Source: JBDRGX01 sp043817485 [NCBI: bacterium]
GTDB taxonomy: Bacteria; JBDRGX01
Direction: 5' to 3'
NCBI GenBank assembly: GCA_043817485.1
Contig: JBDRGX010000102.1
Span: 1-22,885, forward strand
Length of the DNA: 22,885 nt
Shown here: piece after piece, positions 6,677 to 14,067 of the stretch
Numbering within the stretch: position 1 is the stretch's first letter
How the letters are laid out: each line of letters starts with the position of its first letter
Translations under genes and position numbers: made by a program
The notes under the pieces: generated by a model
Database searches by the model: none
Seen by the model: the letters and a program-made list of their open reading frames with translations, nothing else
Told to the model about the DNA's origin: nothing

Positions 6677-8121
6677 TTTTTTATTAATTCCAGTTTAATT
6701 AAAATATCTATCATTTCATTAACTTCTTCTTGAGAAAGTTGAAATAAAATATTCATTTGTTCATGGATGGCATCAAAATTTATATTTGTTAAAAGATGCA
6801 AAAATGCTTTATCTAAATAAAATGTAAAACCATCTTTTCTTTTGTATAAATAATGATGCTCTTCTGAAATCCAATTTATTTTATTTAAATCTTCACAATT
6901 TGTTTTATATTTTTGCAGATTAAAAATATTTTGCTTATTTTTTATTATAATATCATATTTTTTTTCTAATTCTTTTGTTTGTTGTTCAATAGTTTTTATT
7001 TGTGCAATATCAATATTTTCTTTAAAATGAGATAAAATATCAGGATATTCTTTGATAACTAAATTAATACAAGAAATAAAACTATCAGCATCAAGAGTTT
7101 TAAAAATCAATCCATTTTTTAAATGTTTAATGATTTCTTCAGGCCCACCACAATCAGAAGCAATAACTGGAATTTTATATTGCATTGCTTCTCTTGTTAC
7201 TAATGAAAAAGATTCTCTCACAATAGAAGGAACTATAACCATATCAATAGAAGATAAAATTTCTTCTAATTTATTAGGAGAAAAAGAAGATAAAAATTTA
7301 ATATTAGTCGAACATTTTTTTTGTTCTTCTAAAGAAATTATATTACTATATCCATATAATTTTAATATCCAATTTTCATTTTTTATTTTTTGAAAGCATT
7401 CTAATAAAAAAAGAAAACCTTTAAGAGGATTTCCTCCTCCTAAATAACCAAATCTTACTACATTAGAAGTAATTTTGTTTAAATTATTTGGTTGATGAAA
7501 AATTCCATTTTCATTGACCAAAATATTTTCTGAATTAAATTTATTATCAATTAAAGAATTTTTAAGATAATTTGAAGGAACTAAAAATTTTACATTTTTA
7601 ATTACTTTTTGTAAATATTGGTATCTGTTTTGTAAAAAGTTTTTTTCTATTCCACAATTACAACTCTCAAAATTTATTACAGAAGAACAAACTTTTTGCG
7701 AAATAGCCATAAAAAGCCGTGGACACAACCACCACCAATCATGCATAGTAATAGTAAAAGGAATATTTTTCTGTTTAGCAATTTCTATAAGAGTAGCACC
7801 TAATCCTTGTAATGCATGAAAATGAATAATATCAGGATTAAATTTTTCTATAAAATTCATAAAATAATTATCAATTTGCGGATTATAATAATTTTCTATT
7901 TTATCTATATCAAAAAAAGAATAAGTATTAATAGAAGTTACTTTTACTGACTTATAATTATATTTTTTAAGGTGCAAAAGTGGCGAAGAAGGATCTATTC
8001 TGCCACAAAAAACTTCTACTTCATTTTTTTTTGCTAAAGCTTCAGAAATGTTTGCACATAAAATAGATGCTCCTCCTGTAAAATCTGGAACAAATAAAAT
8101 AATAACTTGTGCTATTTTCAT
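6673..8121 (-). CDS. GT4 glycosyltransferase with C-terminal PqqD-like tail
   Basis: A 482-residue protein. The GT4 part (about 1-390) begins MKIAQVIILFVPDFTGGAS, a typical glycine-rich acceptor loop. It continues with PDIIHFHALQG, TMHDWWWLCPR, a cysteine-containing insert (SSVINFESCNCG), LVPSNYLK, FGYLGGGNPLKGF and the donor site IVPSIVRESFSLVTREAMQYKIPVIASDCGGPEEII with its Glu-x7-Glu pattern. After a linker, residues about 412-482 form a separate small domain: two short strand-like segments around RKDGFTFYLDK, then two predicted helices rich in Glu and Leu. This resembles the winged-helix PqqD fold (low-certainty reading). AGAGAG precedes the ATG. The gene overlaps the GT2 gene by an ATGA. 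Confidence 0.85.
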   Translation of the reverse strand: MKIAQVIILFVPDFTGGASILCANISEALAKKNEVEVFCGRIDPSSPLLHLKKYNYKSVKVTSINTYSFFDIDKIENYYNPQIDNYFMNFIEKFNPDIIHFHALQGLGATLIEIAKQKNIPFTITMHDWWWLCPRLFMAISQKVCSSVINFESCNCGIEKNFLQNRYQYLQKVIKNVKFLVPSNYLKNSLIDNKFNSENILVNENGIFHQPNNLNKITSNVVRFGYLGGGNPLKGFLFLLECFQKIKNENWILKLYGYSNIISLEEQKKCSTNIKFLSSFSPNKLEEILSSIDMVIVPSIVRESFSLVTREAMQYKIPVIASDCGGPEEIIKHLKNGLIFKTLDADSFISCINLVIKEYPDILSHFKENIDIAQIKTIEQQTKELEKKYDIIIKNKQNIFNLQKYKTNCEDLNKINWISEEHHYLYKRKDGFTFYLDKAFLHLLTNINFDAIHEQMNILFQLSQEEVNEMIDILIKLELIKK

Positions 8122-8152
8122 TTTTCTCTCTAAATTGTAAAAAAATATTATT

Positions 8153-8341
8153 CTACAAAAATTTTAAAATTTCTTGTAATTCTTCTTGATGCTTTGTTTC
8201 TAATGATGTTATCTTCTCTTGTAATACATTTTCTATTTTATTTTCCTGTTCTAACTCTATAAAATTTAATAAAAGTTGAAAAAGATTTATTTTATAATTT
8301 GCTTGATTATCATCTTTTTTTTCATTAAATTCTTTCCCCAT
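8153..8341 (-). CDS. Small coiled-coil protein, unknown function
   Basis: A 62-residue charged protein. After a polar N-terminus (to about residue 16), a short hydrophobic segment KINLFQLLLNFIEL leads into a Glu/Gln/Lys-rich helix with heptad-like leucines and isoleucines up to the C-terminus. No family is recognised. The ATG lies 4 bases past the stop of the methyltransferase gene with no clear Shine-Dalgarno, so translation would depend on coupling. The GT4 gene starts 31 bases later. Its location and spacing favour a real gene; its low complexity and AT-rich setting leave doubt. It might be an assembly partner for the glycosyltransferases, but nothing in it shows that directly. Confidence 0.5.
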   Translation of the reverse strand: MGKEFNEKKDDNQANYKINLFQLLLNFIELEQENKIENVLQEKITSLETKHQEELQEILKFL

Positions 8342-8345
8342 GATT

Positions 8346-9104
8346 TCAAAAACTGAATTTTCTTTTTTTTTTAGAAATTACAAATATATTTCTGTAAGAA
8401 GGAACCCTTCTATTTTCTTCAAAAAAATTCATATTATAAAATCTATCAATCATTGTATGCAAATAAAGAGAATCTGGTAAAGATAAAACATAATGCTTTA
8501 GAATCATCATTGTTAACCAACTAAATAAATATCCACTAGAAAATTCTAAATATTCCAAATTCATTTTTTTTAATAAATTTTTTAATTTTAGAATATCTGG
8601 AAGCCCATTTTTGATATGTTCTTCTAAAAAAGGATGTATTTTTTTAAATTTTTTAATATAAAATTCTCTTGAAATTTTTTCTACTAATTCTGTTTCTTGT
8701 TTTTTAAATGGAGCAATAATGATTACATAATCTTTTGCCACTCTAAGTAATTCTAAAATAAATTGTTCTCTTTTTTCTGAAGGAATATGTTCAAAAGTAT
8801 CACAAGAAGTAATAATTTCAATACTTTCATTTTTAAAAGGTAAAAATAAACCACTTCCTTTGATATAATTGTTATTATTTTTAGAATCTTGCATATCTAA
8901 AATATAAAAATGTGCATTTTGAATAAAATATTGAATAGGATAAATTTCTTCTCCTAAAAAAGGAAAATATCCACCTATATCTAATATTTTTGTAGTTATT
9001 TTATTTTTTTGTTCTCTAATAATAACTTCAATAATTTTTTGTAAATCCTTGTATCGACCATATAAATCAAAAGGGAAATCTAATGGATCAATTTTCATTG
9101 TCAT
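8346..9104 (-). CDS. Class I SAM-dependent methyltransferase
   Basis: A 252-residue protein with a class I (Methyltransf_11-like) Rossmann fold. Motif I is KILDIGGYFPFLG near residues 39-51, followed by FYILDMQ, where the acidic residue would bind the SAM ribose. Then come GSGLFLPFKNESIEIITSCDTFEHIP, the family's DxxEHI-type motif, and YVIIIAPF. The C-terminal third carries a family-specific helical region. In a polysaccharide operon beside an ABC-2 permease, a role in methylating the growing or terminal sugar is plausible, as in ABC-exported O-antigens capped by methyl groups. That is inference, and a small-molecule substrate is possible. Two possible ATGs lie two codons apart; the first is used here. 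Confidence 0.8.
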   Translation of the reverse strand: MTMKIDPLDFPFDLYGRYKDLQKIIEVIIREQKNKITTKILDIGGYFPFLGEEIYPIQYFIQNAHFYILDMQDSKNNNNYIKGSGLFLPFKNESIEIITSCDTFEHIPSEKREQFILELLRVAKDYVIIIAPFKKQETELVEKISREFYIKKFKKIHPFLEEHIKNGLPDILKLKNLLKKMNLEYLEFSSGYLFSWLTMMILKHYVLSLPDSLYLHTMIDRFYNMNFFEENRRVPSYRNIFVISKKKRKFSF

Positions 9105-9157
9105 TTTTTTATTTCTTCTTTTTTTTTAATATTTCTGATTTCAATTTCATATCCTAT

Positions 9158-9931
9158 TTATATTTTTTTCATAAATTCTGTTTCTAACCGTTTAAAAATA
9201 AAACTTCCAAATAAATAAGTAATTAAAGATAATATTAAAAGCAATAACATTATTTTAATATCTATCATTATTCCATAATAAAAAATATTATGATACATTT
9301 CTATAATATAAGCCATAGGATTAAGTTTTAAAATCATTATCAATGGTCCTTTTTCTAATGTTTGTATAGGATAAATGATTGGAGTTAAAAAAAACCATGC
9401 TGAAATCACAATTTCTAAAATGTGAACTACATCTCTAAAAAAAATTGTTATACTAGAAAGAATTAAAACTAAACCAGACATAAATATTATTTGAATTATC
9501 AAAATTAAAGGCAAAAATAAAATAGAAAATGAAATAGAAATTTTAGCTATCCATAAAAATATTCCTAAAGGAATCAAGGAAAGGACATAATTAATTAAAT
9601 TCGTTCCAATAATAGATAAAGGAAATATTTCTTTTGGCACATATACTTTTTTTATCAATCCAGCATTATTTAAAATAGAAGAAGATGATTGAATTAAAGA
9701 ACTTGCAAAAAAATTCCAAGGCAATAAACCACATAATAAAAATATATGAAAATTTTTCATATCAAATCGCATGATTTGTGAAAAAACTATTGCATATATA
9801 AACATTAAACCTAATGGATTAAGAAATGTCCAAAAAAATCCTAAAAATGATTTTTTATATCGTAACTTTAAATCATTAGTAATTAAATTAAAAAATAAAT
9901 ATTTATATTGATATAAATTCTTTAAAATCAA
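9158..9931 (-). CDS. wzm: ABC-2 polysaccharide exporter permease (Wzm/RfbD-like)
   Basis: The membrane half of an ABC exporter moving lipid-linked polysaccharide across the inner membrane. The 257 residues contain about six hydrophobic helices. Family signatures are LKLRYKKSFLGFFWTFLNPL near the N-terminus, LLCGLLPWNFFASSL, KKVYVPKEIFPLS, FFRDVVHILEI, WFFLTPIIYP and LNPMAYIIEMYH. The start was set at TTG 9931 because GGAGG (9937-9941, minus strand) lies 5 bases before it. An earlier ATG at 9943 overlaps that ribosome-binding site, and a longer frame to 10009 would read into an intergenic repeat. The partner ATPase Wzt is absent; the next gene downstream is the methyltransferase. It appears to be the first gene of the polysaccharide operon. 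Confidence 0.88.
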   Translation of the reverse strand: MILKNLYQYKYLFFNLITNDLKLRYKKSFLGFFWTFLNPLGLMFIYAIVFSQIMRFDMKNFHIFLLCGLLPWNFFASSLIQSSSSILNNAGLIKKVYVPKEIFPLSIIGTNLINYVLSLIPLGIFLWIAKISISFSILFLPLILIIQIIFMSGLVLILSSITIFFRDVVHILEIVISAWFFLTPIIYPIQTLEKGPLIMILKLNPMAYIIEMYHNIFYYGIMIDIKIMLLLLILSLITYLFGSFIFKRLETEFMKKI

Positions 9932-9966
9932 AAAAACCTCCATAACGATAAAGAAAATTCGAAATC

Positions 9967-9989
9967 CGAATATCGAAATACAAATGTTC
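9967..9989 (-). repeat. Intergenic 'ATTTCG' repeat, copy A
   Basis: On the minus strand this segment reads GAACATTTGTATTTCG (9989-9974), overlapping ATTTCGATATTCG (9979-9967). Both blocks occur on the plus strand of the ispH-rpsA gap (18976-18991 and 19012-19024). Related text with further GAAATC/TTCG units continues on both sides, about 9955-10050. It lies directly upstream of the Wzm-like gene. It looks like a dispersed low-complexity repeat rather than coding DNA. Confidence 0.7.
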
Positions 9990-10054
9990 GAAATAAAGAA
10001 AAAATTCATTTTAAATAGAATTCAAAATACAAAATTTAGAAGTCAGAATAGAAA

Positions 10055-10082
10055 AGATTACATCTAAAAATATAAATGTCAA
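10055..10082 (-). promoter_or_regulatory. Possible promoter of the polysaccharide operon
   Basis: On the minus strand a perfect -35, TTGACA (10082-10077), is followed after 16 bases by TAATCT (10060-10055), which matches the -10 consensus poorly. It lies just after the recG stop and 124 bases upstream of the permease start, where a new promoter would be expected. The region between holds the repeat. The strong -35 and location support it; the weak -10 limits confidence. Confidence 0.4.
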
Positions 10083-10094
10083 GTTTTTTACTTT

Positions 10095-12227
10095 TCATCC
10101 TACCATTGTTAATTTCATTTTTTCTTTATATTCTTCAATTATTTTTCGTTTAATTAAAAAATATTCTGGTTTTAAAAGAGATTTATCTTGTTCAATTATT
10201 TGAAATGCTGTTTTACGAGCAATTTCTAAAATTTTTATATCTGTAATTAAATTAGCTAATTTCAAATCTGGCAATCCATGTTGTCTTGTTCCCATAAATT
10301 CTCCAGGACCTCTTTGTTTTAAATCAAGTTCAGCAATTTTAAAACCATCTGATGTTTGAAGCATTGCTTTTATTCTTTCTTTTGCTTCCAATGAAAGCTT
10401 AACTCCTGTAAAAAGCAAACAATATGATTCTTTACTTCCTCTTCCAATTCTTCCTCTTAATTGATGAAGAGAAGATAATCCAAATCTTTCTGCATGTTCA
10501 ATTACCATTACTGTTACATTGGGAATATCTATTCCTACTTCTACTACTGTAGTACAAACTAATATTTGTATTTCATTGTTTTTAAATGCAGACATTATTT
10601 CTTCTTTTTCTTGAACTTTCATTTTTCCATGCAATAAACCTACTTTTAAATCTGGAAAAATATCTTGTTGAAGATGTTTTTGCATTATTATAGCTGCTTT
10701 AAGATCTATTTTTTCTGATTCTTCAATTAATGGATAAACAATATATACTTGATGTCCTTTTTTTATTTCTTCTTTTAAAAAAGTATACATTTCTTTTCTT
10801 TTTTTTTCTGTAATCCATTTTGTTATTATTTGTTTTCTTCCTTTTGGTAATTCATTTAATATAGAAACATCTAAATCTCCATAAACTGTTAAAGAAAGAG
10901 TTCTCGGAATAGGAGTTGCTGTCATTATTAAAACATCTAAATTTTGTCCTTTTTTTCTTAAAGCATCTCTTTGAAGTACTCCAAATTTATGTTGTTCATC
11001 AATAACAACAAGTCCTAAATTTTTAAACTTAACAGATTCTTGAATTAAACTATGAGTACCAATTACAATATTTATTTCTCCATCTTCAATTTTTTTTATA
11101 GTATCTTTTTTTTCTGAAAATTTTAAACCACTTGAAAGAAGTCCTATTTTTATACCTAATTTTTCCAAATTTTTATGAAGTGTAAGATAATGTTGTTCTG
11201 CTAATATTTCTGTAGGAGCCATTATTGTTGCTTGATACCCACTTTCACAACAAATTAACATAGCAAAAATAGCAACTATTGTTTTTCCAGAACCAACATC
11301 TCCTTGTAATAAACGATTCATTGAGTGTTCACTGCACATATCTAATTTAATTTCTTTTATTACTTTTTTTTGAGCTTCTGTTAATTGAAATGGTAAATTA
11401 TTATAAAAATGAGAAATAAATTGATTTGTAATTTTAAAAAATAATTCTTTTTTAGGTAAAATATAAATTTGCTTTTTTAAAAATAAAGCAATTTGAAAAA
11501 AGAAAAATTCATCAAAAATTAATCTATTTTTTGCTTTTTGTAATGTTTCATAAGAAGAAGGAAAATGAATTTGAAAAAGAGATTCGTTAATATCTAAAAA
11601 ATTCATTTTTTCACGAATAAACAAAGGGATTAAATCATTTAATTTTCCAAAATATTCATCAAGTCCTTTTTTAATAAAATTTCTTAATAATCTCATATTT
11701 TTTACATAACCAGATAATTTATAAATTGGAATAATTTTCCCAGTTTGAATAGATTCTGTATTTTCATCTTCATCAATTAATTCATAATCAAAACTATAAC
11801 TTTGAAGTTCATTAAATTTAATTTTAAAATTACCAGATACTATTATTTTTTTTCCATTAATAAATATTTTATCAAAATATTTGAAAAATTTTTTTTGATT
11901 AAAAAATATTAAAGATGCTATTCCTGTATCATCTTTAATTATTACTTTATAAATTGGTTGTTTATAAAATCCATGAGGAGTAATAACTTGAGTAGTTTCA
12001 ATAGTAGCATAAATTGTTTCTATTGCTAAATTTTCTTTTTGATAGAAAAGATGGGAAATTTTTTTAATTTTACTACAATCTCTATAATCACGAGGATAAT
12101 ATTGAAGTAAATCTAAAATAGTTTTAATGCCTAAAGTATTCAAAAGTTTAGCCCTTTCTGGGCCTATTCCTTTTAAATACTGAACAGGTATTTTTAAATC
12201 TAATAAAGAAATTGTATTTATTTTCAT
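10095..12227 (-). CDS. recG: ATP-dependent DNA helicase RecG
   Basis: Branch-migration helicase that regresses stalled forks and processes Holliday junctions and R-loops. All parts are present in 710 residues. The N-terminal wedge/OB region (about 15-170) starts with a helix-hairpin-helix LKGIGPERAKLL and contains YYPRDYRD. The Walker A is GDVGSGKT (309-316), followed by APTEILAEQH, the DEQH box (410-413) with KFGV, and MTATPIPRTLSLTVYGDLD. The second RecA domain carries HGKM, TTVVEVGIDIPN and QLRGRIGRGSKESYCLL. The C-terminal QRGPGEFMGTRQHGLPDLKLANL is diagnostic of RecG. The length is close to the usual range. It starts 15 bases after the WtpC-like gene with no obvious Shine-Dalgarno, so it is probably coupled to it. 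Confidence 0.97.
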   Translation of the reverse strand: MKINTISLLDLKIPVQYLKGIGPERAKLLNTLGIKTILDLLQYYPRDYRDCSKIKKISHLFYQKENLAIETIYATIETTQVITPHGFYKQPIYKVIIKDDTGIASLIFFNQKKFFKYFDKIFINGKKIIVSGNFKIKFNELQSYSFDYELIDEDENTESIQTGKIIPIYKLSGYVKNMRLLRNFIKKGLDEYFGKLNDLIPLFIREKMNFLDINESLFQIHFPSSYETLQKAKNRLIFDEFFFFQIALFLKKQIYILPKKELFFKITNQFISHFYNNLPFQLTEAQKKVIKEIKLDMCSEHSMNRLLQGDVGSGKTIVAIFAMLICCESGYQATIMAPTEILAEQHYLTLHKNLEKLGIKIGLLSSGLKFSEKKDTIKKIEDGEINIVIGTHSLIQESVKFKNLGLVVIDEQHKFGVLQRDALRKKGQNLDVLIMTATPIPRTLSLTVYGDLDVSILNELPKGRKQIITKWITEKKRKEMYTFLKEEIKKGHQVYIVYPLIEESEKIDLKAAIIMQKHLQQDIFPDLKVGLLHGKMKVQEKEEIMSAFKNNEIQILVCTTVVEVGIDIPNVTVMVIEHAERFGLSSLHQLRGRIGRGSKESYCLLFTGVKLSLEAKERIKAMLQTSDGFKIAELDLKQRGPGEFMGTRQHGLPDLKLANLITDIKILEIARKTAFQIIEQDKSLLKPEYFLIKRKIIEEYKEKMKLTMVG

Positions 12228-12242
12228 TTTAAAAATTTCATT

Positions 12243-13304
12243 TTAAAAAATATGAATACTTGAAGATTTAAAAGTTAAATAAACTTTTTTATTTAAACAA
12301 AGATTCATTTCTTCAAAAGAAGAATGAGTAATAATGCTTATAAAATTTTTAACAGCCATTACATTAAGATATATAAAAGATCCTTTGTCTATAATTTCCG
12401 TAATAATGCCCGAAAAACAATTTTTAGCACTTGAAAAAATAAAATCTTGTGAAATTAAAATATTTTCTGGACGAATAAAAACATTTATTTCATCATTATT
12501 ATTTTTTTCTGTAACTACAAAAAGTTTAATATTTCCTAAATCAACAAATTTTTTTCCATTTTCTTCAATTATCTTTCCTTTGAAAATATTATTAATTCCT
12601 ACAAATTGAGATACAAATTCTGAATTTGGTTTTTGAAAAATTTCATTTGGAGTTCCAATTTGCACAAAACTTCCTTTATTTATTATTCCAATTCGTGTTG
12701 CTAAAATAAAAGCTTCTTCAAAATTATGAGTTACTTGTAATATTGTAATAGATAATGTTTTATGAATATAAGCAAATAATTTTAATAGCATATTTTTAGA
12801 TTTTGAATCTATCCCAGTTAATGGCTCATCTAAAATAAGAATTTTAGGAGTAATAGTTAAAGCACGAGCAATAGCCACTTTTTGTTTTTCTCCTCCACTT
12901 AATTTATCTGGAAAACGATGAAAAAGATATTTTATTTCTAAAAGTTCTTCAAATTGATCAAGTTTTTTTTGTATTTCTTTTATGGACATATTTCTTATTT
13001 TCAAACCAAAACATATATTTTCAAATACATTCAAATGAGGAAAAAGACAAGCACCTTGAGGAACAAAACCAATATTTCTTTTTTCTGAAGCAAAAAAAGT
13101 AATATCTTTTTCTTCTAAATAAATTTTCCCTTTACAAGGAATATTAAACCCAAGAATAGTTTCTAATAATAAAGTTTTTCCACTACCAGTAGGACCTAAA
13201 ATTATAAAATATTCTTGCTTTTCAATATCAAGATTTATGTTTTCTAAACTAAATTCTTTTGTAGAAAAAAAAACATTTTTTAATTTAATCACTTTTTTTT
13301 CCAT
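12243..13304 (-). CDS. wtpC: Tungstate/molybdate ABC transporter ATPase (WtpC-like)
   Basis: Cytoplasmic ATPase of an oxyanion importer. Walker A is GPTGSGKT (37-44), the Q-loop is VPQGACLFPHL, the signature is LSGGEKQ (135-141), Walker B is LILDEP (156-161), and the switch histidine is in VTHNFEEA (His193). A C-terminal region of about 110 residues (FIRPENILIS, FSGIITEIIDKGSFIYLNV) is a TOBE/MOP-type domain that binds oxyanion in ModC/WtpC proteins. Its 353 residues fit WtpC and ModC. ATG 13304 is used; a TTG two codons earlier is possible. It overlaps the permease gene by 20 bases. Assignment to tungstate/molybdate rests mainly on the permease and the TOBE region; sulfate or another anion cannot be excluded. 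Confidence 0.8.
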   Translation of the reverse strand: MEKKVIKLKNVFFSTKEFSLENINLDIEKQEYFIILGPTGSGKTLLLETILGFNIPCKGKIYLEEKDITFFASEKRNIGFVPQGACLFPHLNVFENICFGLKIRNMSIKEIQKKLDQFEELLEIKYLFHRFPDKLSGGEKQKVAIARALTITPKILILDEPLTGIDSKSKNMLLKLFAYIHKTLSITILQVTHNFEEAFILATRIGIINKGSFVQIGTPNEIFQKPNSEFVSQFVGINNIFKGKIIEENGKKFVDLGNIKLFVVTEKNNNDEINVFIRPENILISQDFIFSSAKNCFSGIITEIIDKGSFIYLNVMAVKNFISIITHSSFEEMNLCLNKKVYLTFKSSSIHIF

Positions 13305-14067
13305 ATGCAAATTTCTGGCTTAAAATAAAAAACAAAAGACAACCCAAAATAAGTATACAAGATATTGGACCAGAATATTTTAATCCATAAGTTACAAATC
13401 TCTCATAAATTAAAACTGAAGATGTCATTGGATGATATGCTAAAATAATTACAGCCCCAAACTCACTAATTCCTCTTCCCCACATTAACATTATTCCTGA
13501 TAAAATATTTTTCCAAGCTAAAGGAAATGAAATTTTCCAAAAAACCTGCCAAGAATTTGCACCTAAACTTCTTGCTACATTTTCTATTTTCAAATCAATG
13601 CTTTTAAATCCATCTCGAGCTGAATTAATTAAAAAAGGAACACTTACAAATAACATTGCAATTACAATGCCTGGTATTTCTCCAATAAAATTAATATTAA
13701 ATATTTTAAAAAATTTTCCGCCTACTTTATTAGAACTAAAAACTCCTAAAAGAGCAATTCCAGCTGCTGAATGAGGAATAACAATTGGAATATTTATTAT
13801 TCCTTCTATTAAAAATTTTCCCGGAAATGAATAACGAGCCAATTGATAAGCCAATGGTATCCCTAAAATAAATCCAATAAAAATTGCCCATAAACTTGAT
13901 ATAATAGAAATTTTCATAGATTCAATTACTTCTTTTTCTAAAATAGTTAATTTTAAAACACTTGGAGAAGTAGAAATGAAAATATTTAAAACTGGAAAAA
14001 AAATAAATAAAAGAATAATTATTCCTAAACAAGAAAAAATAAATTGAGTTTTATTTTTTAACCACAT
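13285..14067 (-). CDS. wtpB: Tungstate/molybdate ABC transporter permease (WtpB-like)
   Basis: Membrane subunit of an oxyanion importer, 260 residues with about six transmembrane helices. The region NIPIVIPHSAAGIALLGVF is typical of molybdate/tungstate permeases. The EAA loop that contacts the ATPase is ARSLGANSWQVFWKISFPLA. GRGISEFGAVIILAYHPMT followed by LIYERFVTYGL closely recalls WtpB. The ATG (14067) sits inside the end of dnaX, 17 bases before that gene finishes, behind a GGGGAAA ribosome-binding site. The gene overlaps the ATPase gene as well. No periplasmic binding protein (WtpA/ModA/TupA) occurs in the window, although these genes usually sit together. It is not truncated. Confidence 0.82.
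   Translation of the reverse strand: MWLKNKTQFIFSCLGIIILLFIFFPVLNIFISTSPSVLKLTILEKEVIESMKISIISSLWAIFIGFILGIPLAYQLARYSFPGKFLIEGIINIPIVIPHSAAGIALLGVFSSNKVGGKFFKIFNINFIGEIPGIVIAMLFVSVPFLINSARDGFKSIDLKIENVARSLGANSWQVFWKISFPLAWKNILSGIMLMWGRGISEFGAVIILAYHPMTSSVLIYERFVTYGLKYSGPISCILILGCLLFFILSQKFAYGKKSD

Noticed and set aside
7052-7393. Plus-strand frame of 113 codons opposite the GT4 donor domain
   Set aside because: The minus strand carries a full set of GT4 motifs here; the plus frame has none.
9932-10009. Longer N-terminus for the Wzm-like permease, with a start at 10009 or 9943
   Set aside because: The extra codons read through the ATTTCG-type repeat or overlap the GGAGG site; the family start and ribosome-binding site agree on TTG 9931.
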